From an uncultured Collinsella sp. (GTDB taxonomy: Bacteria > Actinomycetota > Coriobacteriia > Coriobacteriales > Coriobacteriaceae), in NCBI GenBank assembly GCA_944321445.1, contig CALULJ010000011.1:1-55510 (forward strand): a stretch of DNA of 55,510 nt, given 5' to 3'. This document shows positions 42,711 to 51,547 of this stretch, piece after piece. Position 1 is the first letter of the stretch. Every line of letters begins with the position of its first letter. A program made the translations under genes and the position numbers. The notes beneath the pieces were generated by a model. It was not told the origin of the DNA and searched no databases. It saw nothing but the letters and a program-made list of their open reading frames with translations.

Positions 42711-44624
42711 TTACTTGCTCGCATGCTCCGGTATGAGGCCGGATCGGTACGCTTCGAGCAGCTGGCGCAGGTCGTTGATGCGCTCGCGTATCTCCACACC
42801 GGTATCGGTGTCGGAGACCATGATGCGACGCGAGGCGACATCGACCTGCGTGGTCTCGCTTTGGATGTCGGCATTGCGCGTCAGCGCTTCCTCCACGCTT
42901 TTGAATGCTTCGTGCGCCTTGAGACGCATGCCGCGTGAGCTGGAGATGAGCGTATAGCCGGCGATGCCGGTCTTGGGATGGTATGCCTGGCAGAATCCGC
43001 CGTCGATGACCAGCAGCCTGCCTTCGGCGCGCAGCGGCGACTCGCCCTTGAGGGTTTTGACGGGCGTGTGCCCATTGATGATATGGCCGTAACCGGGCAC
43101 GAGGCCGAACTCCCGCATGATGGCGTCGCAGGCGTAGGCATCGCGCGTGAGCTCGAAGTAGGGGTCCATGGGCTCTGCCCACGTCGATTGGTCTTCGATA
43201 TAGGAGCGCTCGAACGTCTTGACCAAGCGACCGGAAACAGGGGAGCGATTGCCCACCCACAGGTACCACATCCAGTCCATGGCGTCCTGCTCGCGCGTGC
43301 GCCAGGCGCGACGTGCGATGTCGTCGCAGAAGTCAAGGTAGTCCCTGCCGGCTCGCCAAGTGCCGTTACAGTTCATGCTGGCAAAGGTTCCGTCTGCATT
43401 CATGGGGATGCACCCGTGGAACAGCAGGTTGCCGTTGCGCACCAGGTACACGGAGCCGTGGCGATACAGGAAGTCGACGTGGCGCTGCAGGTGGTCGGCA
43501 TTGGTGAACTCATAGACCAGCTTGTCGACGATGCGCTGCTCGTCTTCGTTCAGCTCGTACGGGTGCTCGGGATCGACCGTGGGGAAGTCGCTCGTGATGA
43601 GCGGGTATGAGTTGCTGCCAATGGTGACGGTGCCTGCAGCTTGGTCAATCTTGTCCAGCAGCAGACGGTCTTCCATATCGAACTCGGGGTGGCGCTGGAT
43701 GATCTGACCCTCGAGTTTGAACAGCAAGACGTTGATGGCTTTGATGAGCGGTGTGATGGGTTCGCCAGCGGTGTAGGTGCGGTCGGCGAATGCGACAAGT
43801 TCACGCAGCGAGATGCCGTAGTCGTTCTCGAGGATCTCGTAGTTGTCGTAGCGCAGGTTGTTGCGCAGCACCGTGGCGATGCAAGCGGGCTGGCCGGCCG
43901 CCGCCCCCATCCATAGGATGTCATGGTTGCCCCACTGGATGTCGGTGCGCTGGTGCGTGCAGCGCAACAGGCGATCCATGATCTTCGCGGCGCCGCCACC
44001 GCGATCGAAGATGTCGCCCACCAGGTGGATGTGGTCGACGGCGAGTACTTTGATGAGTTCCGCGAGGGCGAAGATGAAGTCTTCAGTGGAGTCAGTTTCC
44101 AGGATCGAGTCGATGATGCGCTCGTGATAGCGCACGCGGTAGTTGTTTTCGTCCGGGTGCGTGTGCAACAGCTCGTCGATGATGTAGGCGAAGTCATGCG
44201 GGATGGCCTTGCGCACCTTGGAGCGGGTGTAGCGGCTGGATAGGCGGCGCGCTACGGCGAGCAGCTGGTCGAGCATGCGTTTGTACCAGCTGGGGGAGTC
44301 CTGGCGTGCCTCGCGGACCAGAGCGAGCTTCTCGTGCGGATAGTAGATGAGCGTGCACAGGTCGCCCTTTTCCTCATGGGTGAGCGTGTTGCCGAACACC
44401 TCGTCCACGTGCTCACGGATGACGCCGGAGCAGTTGTTCAGGATGTGCAGAAAAGCCTCGTACTCGCCGTGCAGGTCGCTCATGAAATGCTCGGTGCTCT
44501 TGGGCAGGTTGAGAATCGCCTGCAGGTTGATGATTTCGGAGAACACCGCTCGCTGGTTGGGGAACTGATCGGACAGAAGGGTGAGGTACTTGATCGATTG
44601 GCCGGATTGATCGCTGTACGCCAT
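42711..44624 (-). CDS. fbp: Fructose-1,6-bisphosphatase, class III
   Basis: Gluconeogenic enzyme producing fructose-6-phosphate. The 637-residue length and sequence fit the class III (Firmicutes-type) calcineurin-like phosphatase. Features: KYLTLLSDQFPNQRAVFSEI near the start, metal-binding HFMSDLHGEYEAFLHILNN (about 47-65), VDHIHLVGDIFDRGG, and QWGNHDILWMGA (GNHD box). Later segments NRSPVSGRLVKTFERSYIED, INGHTPVK and VIDGGFCQAYHPKTGIAGYT carry the remaining ligands. ATG follows AAGGAGG at 8 bases; the longer open frame upstream is noncoding. It lies inside the polysaccharide gene region but is a separate unit with its own terminator. Confidence 0.95.
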   Translation of the reverse strand: MAYSDQSGQSIKYLTLLSDQFPNQRAVFSEIINLQAILNLPKSTEHFMSDLHGEYEAFLHILNNCSGVIREHVDEVFGNTLTHEEKGDLCTLIYYPHEKLALVREARQDSPSWYKRMLDQLLAVARRLSSRYTRSKVRKAIPHDFAYIIDELLHTHPDENNYRVRYHERIIDSILETDSTEDFIFALAELIKVLAVDHIHLVGDIFDRGGGAAKIMDRLLRCTHQRTDIQWGNHDILWMGAAAGQPACIATVLRNNLRYDNYEILENDYGISLRELVAFADRTYTAGEPITPLIKAINVLLFKLEGQIIQRHPEFDMEDRLLLDKIDQAAGTVTIGSNSYPLITSDFPTVDPEHPYELNEDEQRIVDKLVYEFTNADHLQRHVDFLYRHGSVYLVRNGNLLFHGCIPMNADGTFASMNCNGTWRAGRDYLDFCDDIARRAWRTREQDAMDWMWYLWVGNRSPVSGRLVKTFERSYIEDQSTWAEPMDPYFELTRDAYACDAIMREFGLVPGYGHIINGHTPVKTLKGESPLRAEGRLLVIDGGFCQAYHPKTGIAGYTLISSSRGMRLKAHEAFKSVEEALTRNADIQSETTQVDVASRRIMVSDTDTGVEIRERINDLRQLLEAYRSGLIPEHASK

Positions 44625-44804
44625 GCGTTTAGCCTCCTTGGTGGCGCCGTCTCTGCTCCCCTGCAGCACCGTTGAAAAGTGGACATTCGTCATAAAGTAT
44701 GCCCGAGTGATGTTGCGGGTATGTGAATCTCTTTGTGAACGGACGCGTTTTGTCCGTAGCTGCCGGTGGCCGATGTCGTTGGGCACAGGACTTGCATACG
44801 AACA

Positions 44805-44847
44805 GGGCCCCTTTGCGCACGCCCGATAGGGGAGCGCAAAGGGGCCC
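44805..44847 (-). terminator. Terminator of the ABC exporter operon
   Basis: GGGCCCCTTTGCGC (44805-44818) and its exact complement (44834-44847) form a 14-bp stem with a 15-base loop, 24 bases beyond the ATPase gene's stop. Between this and fbp lies about 180 bases that should hold the fbp promoter. Confidence 0.65.
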
Positions 44848-44870
44848 GTCGCCGTTGAATGGATGCTGCG

Positions 44871-45632
44871 TTAGTCGAACTGTCGCTGGTAGGCCTCGCA
44901 TACCTCGTCAACGGGACCGTCCATGCGCAGGTCGCCTTTCTCGATCCACACGGCGCGCTGGCAGATGCGCTTCACTTGCTCGATGGAGTGCGAGACGAAG
45001 AGCACCGTAACGTCACCGGATTCGATGAAATGCTGGATGCGACGCTCGCACTTTTCCTGGAAGAACACGTCGCCTACCGATAGGGTCTCGTCGACGATGA
45101 GGATATCGGGCTCGGTGATGGTGGCGATGGCGAACGCGATGCGCGCGACCATGCCGCTCGAGAAGTTCTTGAGCGGCATGTCCATGAAGTTCTCAAGCTC
45201 GGCAAAGTCGATGATATCCTGCAGGTGGTCATCGATGAAGGTTTTGGTGTAGCCCAGCAGCGAACCGTTGAGATAGATGTTCTCGCGCGCGGTGAGCTCT
45301 GGGTCAAAGCCCGCGCCGAGCTCGATGAGCGGGGCGATGTTGCCGCGAACCGTGCAGGTGCCCTCGCTGGGCTCGAGCACGCCGGCGATGATTTTGAGCA
45401 TGGTGGACTTGCCGGAGCCGTTGGTGCCAACCAGGCCCACGACCTCGCCGCGGCCCACCTTGAACGAGATGTGCTTCAAGGCGCGGAACTCCTTGAAGAA
45501 CAGCTCGTGGTGCATGATTTTGATGAAGTACTCCTTGAGGTTGGTGAGCGATTCGGAGGCCATGTTGAAGACCATGCTCACGTCATTGACCTCGATGGCG
45601 TAGTCGGAGGATGCGAGGGCGGTATCAGCCAT
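44871..45632 (-). CDS. Polysaccharide ABC exporter, ATP-binding subunit (TagH/Wzt-like)
   Basis: A 253-residue ATPase that drives export of a lipid-linked surface polysaccharide or teichoic acid with the permease encoded just upstream. The Walker A loop is GLVGTNGSGKST (about 65-76) and Walker B ILIVDETLSVGD. The signature is NFSSGMVARIAF, the variant typical of the TagH/Wzt/RfbE group in place of LSGGQ. The N-terminal VNDVSMVFNMASESLTNLKE also fits that group, and there is no C-terminal carbohydrate-binding domain as in long Wzt proteins. It starts 12 bases after the permease stop codon. Confidence 0.92.
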   Translation of the reverse strand: MADTALASSDYAIEVNDVSMVFNMASESLTNLKEYFIKIMHHELFFKEFRALKHISFKVGRGEVVGLVGTNGSGKSTMLKIIAGVLEPSEGTCTVRGNIAPLIELGAGFDPELTARENIYLNGSLLGYTKTFIDDHLQDIIDFAELENFMDMPLKNFSSGMVARIAFAIATITEPDILIVDETLSVGDVFFQEKCERRIQHFIESGDVTVLFVSHSIEQVKRICQRAVWIEKGDLRMDGPVDEVCEAYQRQFD

Positions 45633-45644
45633 GTTGCGGGATCC

Positions 45645-46475
45645 TTAGATGTAGAGAATGAACTTATGCTCGAGCTTGTGGAAGACGAAGTAGCCGAGCG
45701 CGAGCATGACGAGAGCCCAACCGGCGCACAGTGCGATGGTGATGGGCTCGGGATTCGTTTGCCACAAGAAAATCTGGCGCATGAAGTTCAAGTAGTTGTA
45801 CATGGGGTTGCCGTACATGCACATCTGGAGCGCCGGGTGCATCATCTTGATGAAGTCATCGGTCCAGAAGATGGGCGTGAAGTAGGTCCACGCGGTGATG
45901 ACGACGCTCCACAGATGCATGACGTCGCGGAAAAAGACCGTGAGCGACGACAGCAGAAGGCCGAGGCCCGCGCAGAAGAGCATGAGCAACAGTAGGCCCA
46001 AAGGCAGCCAGATGAGGTGCCAGGTGGGCAGGACATGGAACCACAGCATGACGATGGCGACCGCGACAAGCGAGAAGCCGAAGTTCACGAGTGAGAAAAG
46101 GACCTTTTGGACCGGAAAGACGAAGCGATGAACTTTGACCTTTTTGAGAAGCGACGCGTTTTCGATGATGGAGACGAGCGCCTGCGAGGTCGAATCGGAC
46201 ATGACCGCGAAGGTGACGTTACCGACGATGAGGTAGAGCGGGTACATCTCGGGCGAGACGGAACCGTTGCGACCCTGCGCGAAGATGGTCGAAAAGACGA
46301 TTGCCATGACGATCATCATGAGCAGGGGGTTCAGCACGCTCCAGACGACACCAAGGACGCTTCGGCGGTACTTGCGCTTGAAGTCACGGCTGACGAGCTG
46401 CTTTAGGATGAAGACATCCTTTTGGAAGTCCGTCTGGGCGTGAGTCGTTGTGGGTGCTTTGAGCGTATCTGCCAC
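45645..46475 (-). CDS. Polysaccharide ABC exporter, permease subunit (TagG/Wzm-like)
   Basis: A 276-residue ABC-2-type permease with six hydrophobic segments. Family landmarks: DFKRKYRRSVLGVVWSVLNP near the first helix, GNVTFAVMSDSTSQALVSII, ASLLKKVKVHRFVFPVQKVL, and the late TYFTPIFWTDDF with NPMYNYLNFMRQIFLW. The start is taken as GTG at 46475, with GAGGAG 7 bases before; a TTG 15 bases earlier overlaps that site and is unlikely. It is the first gene of a two-gene unit with the ATPase. Confidence 0.9.
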   Translation of the reverse strand: MADTLKAPTTTHAQTDFQKDVFILKQLVSRDFKRKYRRSVLGVVWSVLNPLLMMIVMAIVFSTIFAQGRNGSVSPEMYPLYLIVGNVTFAVMSDSTSQALVSIIENASLLKKVKVHRFVFPVQKVLFSLVNFGFSLVAVAIVMLWFHVLPTWHLIWLPLGLLLLMLFCAGLGLLLSSLTVFFRDVMHLWSVVITAWTYFTPIFWTDDFIKMMHPALQMCMYGNPMYNYLNFMRQIFLWQTNPEPITIALCAGWALVMLALGYFVFHKLEHKFILYI

Positions 46476-46620
46476 GAGTTGGCTCCTCAAGCAATAGGTG
46501 AACAGTCAAAACCTCATGGTAGCACAGGGGTTTGATGGGCACGGTATTCCCATGAGTAAGGAGCATCTATGGATATGCCAAACGACTGTTTACGCCGGCT
46601 TGGCAGACGATGGCGAGCCG

Positions 46621-46830
46621 CTAGCGCAGCAGCTTCCACGCTTCGATATTCAGGCCCTTGGCGATGCGATCGAGCGTGTCGAGCGTGACGTTCTGGTTGC
46701 CCTGCTCAATGCGGTTCAGAAGGGGGCGGCTGATCCCGACCATCATGCTAAAACGTCCCTGCGAGAGGCTCATCTCCTCGCGAAGGGCGCGCACGTTTTT
46801 GCCAAATGTCTGTCTCAGCGAAGTATCCAT
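46621..46830 (-). CDS. Small XRE-family regulator
   Basis: A 69-residue protein consisting almost only of a lambda-repressor-like helix-turn-helix: FGKNVRALREEMSLSQGRFS, MMVGISRPLLNRIEQGNQNV, TLDTLDRIAKGLNIEAWKLL. No clear ribosome binding site precedes the ATG. A perfect palindrome 31 bases upstream is a likely autoregulatory operator. Such small regulators occur with restriction-modification or toxin genes, but no such partner is next to it; here it sits between the exporter operon and the acyltransferase gene and may regulate one of them. Confidence 0.8.
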   Translation of the reverse strand: MDTSLRQTFGKNVRALREEMSLSQGRFSMMVGISRPLLNRIEQGNQNVTLDTLDRIAKGLNIEAWKLLR

Positions 46831-46861
46831 ACGGTAAGTGTGGATACCAACGTGCCCGCAT

Positions 46862-46881
46862 CTGTAAACTAGAGTTTACAG
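46862..46881. promoter_or_regulatory. Perfect palindromic operator CTGTAAACT-AG-AGTTTACAG
   Basis: Nine-base perfect arms with a 2-base centre lie 31 bases upstream of the XRE start and about 200 bases upstream of the acyltransferase. Size and symmetry fit an XRE dimer site. Binding by the adjacent XRE protein is inferred from position. Confidence 0.6.
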
Positions 46882-47079
46882 GTTGCGAAGTTTTTCGAGA
46901 CACATGAAACATTCGATTCGAATTGATGTGGTGCGCTAGGGGAAAGCCAAGCGTTCCTTGTGGCAGTATCGCGGTATGCACGTTTGGCCTGACTTCGCGT
47001 ATGATTTGGAAATGGCCGTTAGTTTTTTACGTGATTGGCTTTAGCGTTCGTATACCTGAGCCGATATGGGGAGATTGCC

Positions 47080-48120
47080 ATGGGGCGTTTAGTTTCGTTT
47101 GATATCGCGAAGGCGATTGCGCTTATCTGCGTGATCGTGGGGCATACATCGTTTGCCGGGGTTCCCCAGTCACTGGTCGATTTCTGCTACTCATTCGATA
47201 TGCCGCTGTTCTTTATCGTGAGTGGGTACTTCTGCAAGGTTCAGCAACTCGATGGCGCGTATGTCAAAAAGAACGCACGCGGCCTGCTGTTGCCTTATGT
47301 GATAACCAGCATCATTGTCATTGTATTGATGGTTGTTCGAGCGGCCATTCTCTCTGAAGGGATTCGTTCGACAGCGGTATCGTGGGCTGTCGCAGCGCTA
47401 TACGGAGCAGGTGGCGTCCATGCGGGTATGCCCGCCGGTGTCATTGGTATCGGTGCGATTTGGTATTTGCTTGCGCTGTTTTGGGCGAAATTGCTGCTGG
47501 CGGCTGCGCATCAAACAAAGTGGCCGTGGCTCGTCAGCCTCTGTCTGTTCATCGTTGGCGTGAGTACAAAAGATGCCGTTTGGTTACCGTGGAGCATCCA
47601 ACCTGCGCTCTGCGCCGTCTTGTTTATGTGGATTGGCCAGCAGGTGAAAGCTAACGGGTTGCTTCAAAAAGGAGTGATTCCCGGATTGCTCTGGGTTTGC
47701 ATGGTTATGACGTGGCTCTATTGTGGAGCGTTCTACGGTCAGCTGTATATGGAGAGCAACATGTACGCACACGGAGCCATCGATGTAATTGGTGGCGTGG
47801 CGGGATCGCTGTGCGTTTTGAAATTCTCGGAACTCGTTCTTTCGAAGGTTGGTCCTTTGACCTCGTTTCTCTCGTGGTTTGGTCGTAACACGCTGCCGCT
47901 ATTCTGTATGCACCTCGTTGAGCTAAACGTGGTGCGTTGGGATCTGTTGATTGCTTGGGTCAATTCTGCTGGGCTCCCGATCCCCACATGGGTTGTTATC
48001 CTTGCCATCCAGTTTGCTGCAATCGCTGCGTTGACGTTCGTGCTTTATACATGCCCTCGGATGGTATCTGGCGTCTTCTTTCCCAAAAGGAAAGAGGTTG
48101 CATGGCATGGTTCCAACTGA
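47080..48120 (+). CDS. Acyltransferase family 3 membrane protein
   Basis: A 346-residue polytopic protein with about ten hydrophobic segments. The family signature appears at the start: LVSFDIAKAIALICVIVGHTS (with the conserved His) and SFDMPLFFIVSGYFCK. A further segment FGRNTLPLFCMHL near residue 275 is also typical. Such enzymes O-acetylate or otherwise acylate surface polysaccharides. The start at 47080 follows GGGGAG at 6 bases; an upstream in-frame start lacks a ribosome binding site. Base composition is clearly lower in GC than flanking genes, as for the next gene. It overlaps the next gene by 14 bases. Confidence 0.87.
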   Translation: MGRLVSFDIAKAIALICVIVGHTSFAGVPQSLVDFCYSFDMPLFFIVSGYFCKVQQLDGAYVKKNARGLLLPYVITSIIVIVLMVVRAAILSEGIRSTAVSWAVAALYGAGGVHAGMPAGVIGIGAIWYLLALFWAKLLLAAAHQTKWPWLVSLCLFIVGVSTKDAVWLPWSIQPALCAVLFMWIGQQVKANGLLQKGVIPGLLWVCMVMTWLYCGAFYGQLYMESNMYAHGAIDVIGGVAGSLCVLKFSELVLSKVGPLTSFLSWFGRNTLPLFCMHLVELNVVRWDLLIAWVNSAGLPIPTWVVILAIQFAAIAALTFVLYTCPRMVSGVFFPKRKEVAWHGSN

Positions 48121-50257
48121 TTCATTTGATAGAGAAACAGGTATCGATATGTTGAACGTCAATGGCGGCATATCCGACGGCGCGCAATATGCTATCCGAA
48201 AGCTGTCGTGGGCTCTTATTATCGCGGTAGTGCTTGAGATTGCTTGGTTTAACTTTCCTTTCTGGGAGTCATTGACCTTCGGACCCGAGCAGCAAGTTGA
48301 ACTGAATACAGGCAGCGGTCTTACAGAAACCTCTGCCGGTACATATCGTATCGATAATGTCGATCAGGCGTACTTTGAGTTTGACGCCGGTGGTGTCCAT
48401 GTTGATAACATTAAGTTCGACCTATCTGTTCCCGGATGGGGTCCGAATTCATGGCGCGACGCCCTAGGTCCGTTTATTACCATGCGCGTTTCCGCAACAG
48501 ATTCATCGAGCACGGCGTTTATCGATCTTCCGTCATTTACGTATTGTCAAGGGTTATCCGATTCCCACTGGAGGCGCCTTCATCTCTCAGGAGGATCCGA
48601 TACTGTTCGGATATATCTCAGCGGGTATGAAGGAATGGAAGTGCGGGTAGATTCTGTTTCCATCAATGCTGTTCGCCCGTTTAATGTGATTCCGTTGCGT
48701 TTGGTTACGTTAGTGGTAGTTGCGCTGGCGTTTCATGCGCTTAGACCCGCATCTCCACTTCATAAGCGTCGTCTGGCTGCGCGGTCCGCAGGGGTTAAGG
48801 TTGCAATCGCCCTGCTCGTGGTTTTTGAGCTTGTTGCTGTCGTGGGAATTAGCCGTCTGTCGGGTGTCTCCGGGTCAGCGGAAACCGATAATCTTCAAGC
48901 TTCCGGAACAGCGGTTCTCGATTTCAACCAATACAACTATGTTGCGGATGCCTTGCTTCAAGGCCGCGTCTCGCTCGATCTTCCGGTGTCCAGCTCCCTT
49001 TCAAAGATGGAGAATCCGTATGACGCTGCTGCTCGCAATAGCGTTCTTGCAGAGACTGGCGAGACGTATTATATGGATTATGCATATTACGATGGCGAGT
49101 ACTACTCGTACTTTGGCGTTTTGCCAGCATTGACTATGTTTGCCCCCTACAAAGCGCTGACAGGCTACGATTTACGAACGGATCGCGCCGTGAGTGCACT
49201 TTGCATCGGATATGTCCTAACGGCAAACGCCTTGCTACTTGCGCTTTCCCGTCGCTACGCGCCTTCCATTTCTCTCGGTTTGTTCTTATGGGCGTCACTC
49301 AGCTTCGTTACGTGTTCGGGTTTGCTGTATCTTGCTTTTCTGCCGCAGCTCTATTCAATTCCGATTTTGATGGGATTGTCGTGTGTGTTCATCGGCCTTA
49401 CGTGCTGGCTTATTTCTGAAAAGGCTGAGGGCGGGTCTTATCGTAAGGCACTGCTTGCTCTGGGCGGGTTGTTTGTCGCGCTTTCGCTGGCATGTCGGCC
49501 GCAATATGTTCTCGCTGCGCTTCTCGCGTTTCCAATCTTCTGGGAAGGCATTACGCGGCATCGCCAGTTCTTCTCAATTAGAGGTGCTGGGAACACTGCA
49601 GCCGTCATCGTTCCGTTTTTGCTCGTTGCTCTTCCCGTTATGTGGTACAACGCCTTGCGATTTGGTTCTCCTTTCGATTTCGGCGCGGGATACAATTTGA
49701 CCAGCAGCGACATGACGTCTCGGGGGATAGTCGCTGCTCGCTCGCTCCCTGCGGTGTTTCAATATTTGTTCCAGCCATTTTCTGTCAACGCGCGATATCC
49801 GTACGTGTATGGCGTAAATATGGCAGTCGACTATCAGGGTTATTGGTTTTACGAGCCCTTTCTCGGGGGTTTCTTCTGGTTTGCTCCGATAGCCGCGACG
49901 ATCTTTTTTTCTCCGCGGTGGTTCAAACGTCATCGAGGCTCCATACGCATCTTGGTTGCTTCTCTACTTGTAATTGCCTTCGTGATTCTATTTGCAGACT
50001 ATCAAATCGCGAGCATTACGACACGCTATTTTAATGACTTCAGCTGGCTCGTATTGATTTCGACATGGTTGATGCTGTGGTCGGAAGATCATGCTCTTTC
50101 GACTAAGACGCTTCTTCTTCAGGTGCTGTATGTAGCCATAATCGCCGGCATCATCCTCAACGTATGGTGTCTGTTGTCTCCGGACCGTTACGGCTCTCTT
50201 GCATCAACGTGCCCTACGCTGTACTACGGAATTGCGTCTCTATTCAATCTGGTTTAA
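48107..50257 (+). CDS. Large polytopic membrane protein, possible GT-C-type transferase
   Basis: A 716-residue protein with one N-terminal helix (SWALIIAVVLEIAWFNFPFW), an extracellular beta-rich region of about 150 residues (EQQVELNTGSGLTETSAGTY, VHVDNIKFDLSVPGWG), then roughly ten membrane helices. The segments DYAYYDGEYYSYFGVLPALT and AVDYQGYWFYEPFLGGFFWF resemble loops of GT-C or YfhO-like proteins acting on polyprenyl-linked sugars, but no DxD/ExD motif is firmly assignable. The start is ATG at 48107, overlapping the acyltransferase end (AAAGAGG upstream); a TTG 9 bases earlier and an ATG at 48149 are alternatives. GC content is about 50%, unlike its surroundings. No recognised orthologue. 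Confidence 0.75.
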   Translation: MVPTDSFDRETGIDMLNVNGGISDGAQYAIRKLSWALIIAVVLEIAWFNFPFWESLTFGPEQQVELNTGSGLTETSAGTYRIDNVDQAYFEFDAGGVHVDNIKFDLSVPGWGPNSWRDALGPFITMRVSATDSSSTAFIDLPSFTYCQGLSDSHWRRLHLSGGSDTVRIYLSGYEGMEVRVDSVSINAVRPFNVIPLRLVTLVVVALAFHALRPASPLHKRRLAARSAGVKVAIALLVVFELVAVVGISRLSGVSGSAETDNLQASGTAVLDFNQYNYVADALLQGRVSLDLPVSSSLSKMENPYDAAARNSVLAETGETYYMDYAYYDGEYYSYFGVLPALTMFAPYKALTGYDLRTDRAVSALCIGYVLTANALLLALSRRYAPSISLGLFLWASLSFVTCSGLLYLAFLPQLYSIPILMGLSCVFIGLTCWLISEKAEGGSYRKALLALGGLFVALSLACRPQYVLAALLAFPIFWEGITRHRQFFSIRGAGNTAAVIVPFLLVALPVMWYNALRFGSPFDFGAGYNLTSSDMTSRGIVAARSLPAVFQYLFQPFSVNARYPYVYGVNMAVDYQGYWFYEPFLGGFFWFAPIAATIFFSPRWFKRHRGSIRILVASLLVIAFVILFADYQIASITTRYFNDFSWLVLISTWLMLWSEDHALSTKTLLLQVLYVAIIAGIILNVWCLLSPDRYGSLASTCPTLYYGIASLFNLV

Positions 50258-50415
50258 ATTGATTTGATTTGTCAGCTTATGCTATACGGGATTCTCTCAT
50301 TCTCGTTAAGGCTGCATGGTTAATCTGCGCAGGTCACGGCAGGACGTAGACGTTGGTATAACATAAACGGACGAATGTGACCATGACTATGCCGACCATG
50401 AGTCGTAGGAGGATT

Positions 50416-51537
50416 ATGTCCGATACGAAGACCCCGCTCGTTTCGCTGCTGGTTCCGATTTGCAACGTTGAGCAGTATCTCGAGCAGTGTCTCGAGTCCG
50501 CTGTTTCTCAGACGCTGAAAGATATCGAGATCATCTGCATCAACGACGGCTCGACCGACGGCTCGCTCGCCATCATCCAGTCTTTTGCTGCGCGCGACCC
50601 CCGCATTCGCATCATCGATAAGCCCAACAGCGGCTACGGTGACTCTATGAACAAGGGCATCGAGGCTGCGCGCGGCACCTACATCGCCATCCTCGAGTCG
50701 GATGACTTCATGGAGCCCGAGGCGCTCGAGTATATGGCGGGGCGCTGCGAGGCTGAGCAGCTCGACCTGCTGAAATGTAACTTCTGGCTCTACTGGTCCA
50801 AGCCGGGAATCGAGCAGTTCAACCGCCACAACCTGTATTTCTCTGCCGTTTCGCCCGAGATGGTGCTTATGGGTGTACACCGCGCCATCGATGTGCCTGA
50901 GATCTTCTGGGCAAAGGCCTCCATCTGGTCGGTCATGTATCGCCGCTCGTTCCTGAACGAGCACGGCATTCGCTTCCTTCCCACCCCGGGCGCATCGTTC
51001 CAGGACACGAGCTTCAGCTTCAAGGCCTTCGCGTGCGCGGAGCGCTTGGCATATTCTTCCCGCGCGTTCTTGCATTATCGTCAGGACAACGAGAAGTCCT
51101 CGGTCAACAACCCGGGCAAGGTGTTCTGCGTGTGCGACGAGCACGAGGAGATCGAGCGTTTCTTGAACGAGGACCGCCCTGACCTCAAGCCTGAGCTCGA
51201 TTGCATCCGCGCCAAGATGAAGTACTACAACTTCCACTGGAATCTGTACCGCTTGAGCGACGAGTTGCGCCTCGAGTTCCTTCCGCGCTTCAGCGCCGAG
51301 ATGCGCAAAGAGTTCGAAGCGGGGAACATGCAAGTTGTCGAGGGCGACATGGCGCGCTACGGCTTCTTTAAGGAAGAGCTCGAGGAGGCGCGCTGTATCG
51401 CGTACGATTCTAAGTTCTACGGCGTGAAGTTTACGTGCGGCAATACGGGCAAGCTCGGCACGCTGATGCACTATCTCAAGGCTGGCGGCCCGGGATACGT
51501 CGCGCGTGTGTTTGCCGATAAAGCCGGAAGCCGATAG
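50416..51537 (+). CDS. Glycosyltransferase family 2, paralogue A2
   Basis: A 373-residue GT2 enzyme closely related to the gene at 16974-18116. Shared blocks: EIICINDGSTDGSLAII, DKPNSGYGDSMNKGIEAARG, KASIWSVMYRRSFL, IRFLPTPGASFQDTSFSFKA and HYRQDNEKSSVNNPGKVFCV. The metal site is ESDDFMEPE. The C-terminal LMHYLKAGGPGYV also matches. ATG at 50416 follows AGGAGG at 5 bases; an earlier ATG lies in frame but without a ribosome binding site. It is the first gene of a three-gene glycosyltransferase operon (11 bases to the next gene). Codon use is GC-rich again, in contrast to the gene upstream. Confidence 0.9.
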   Translation: MSDTKTPLVSLLVPICNVEQYLEQCLESAVSQTLKDIEIICINDGSTDGSLAIIQSFAARDPRIRIIDKPNSGYGDSMNKGIEAARGTYIAILESDDFMEPEALEYMAGRCEAEQLDLLKCNFWLYWSKPGIEQFNRHNLYFSAVSPEMVLMGVHRAIDVPEIFWAKASIWSVMYRRSFLNEHGIRFLPTPGASFQDTSFSFKAFACAERLAYSSRAFLHYRQDNEKSSVNNPGKVFCVCDEHEEIERFLNEDRPDLKPELDCIRAKMKYYNFHWNLYRLSDELRLEFLPRFSAEMRKEFEAGNMQVVEGDMARYGFFKEELEEARCIAYDSKFYGVKFTCGNTGKLGTLMHYLKAGGPGYVARVFADKAGSR

Positions 51538-51547
51538 GAGCGGGTCC

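Noticed and set aside
44871-46490. Antisense frames such as 45225-45995 over the ABC exporter genes
   Set aside because: They are the complement of well-recognised ATPase and permease sequences and have no independent support.
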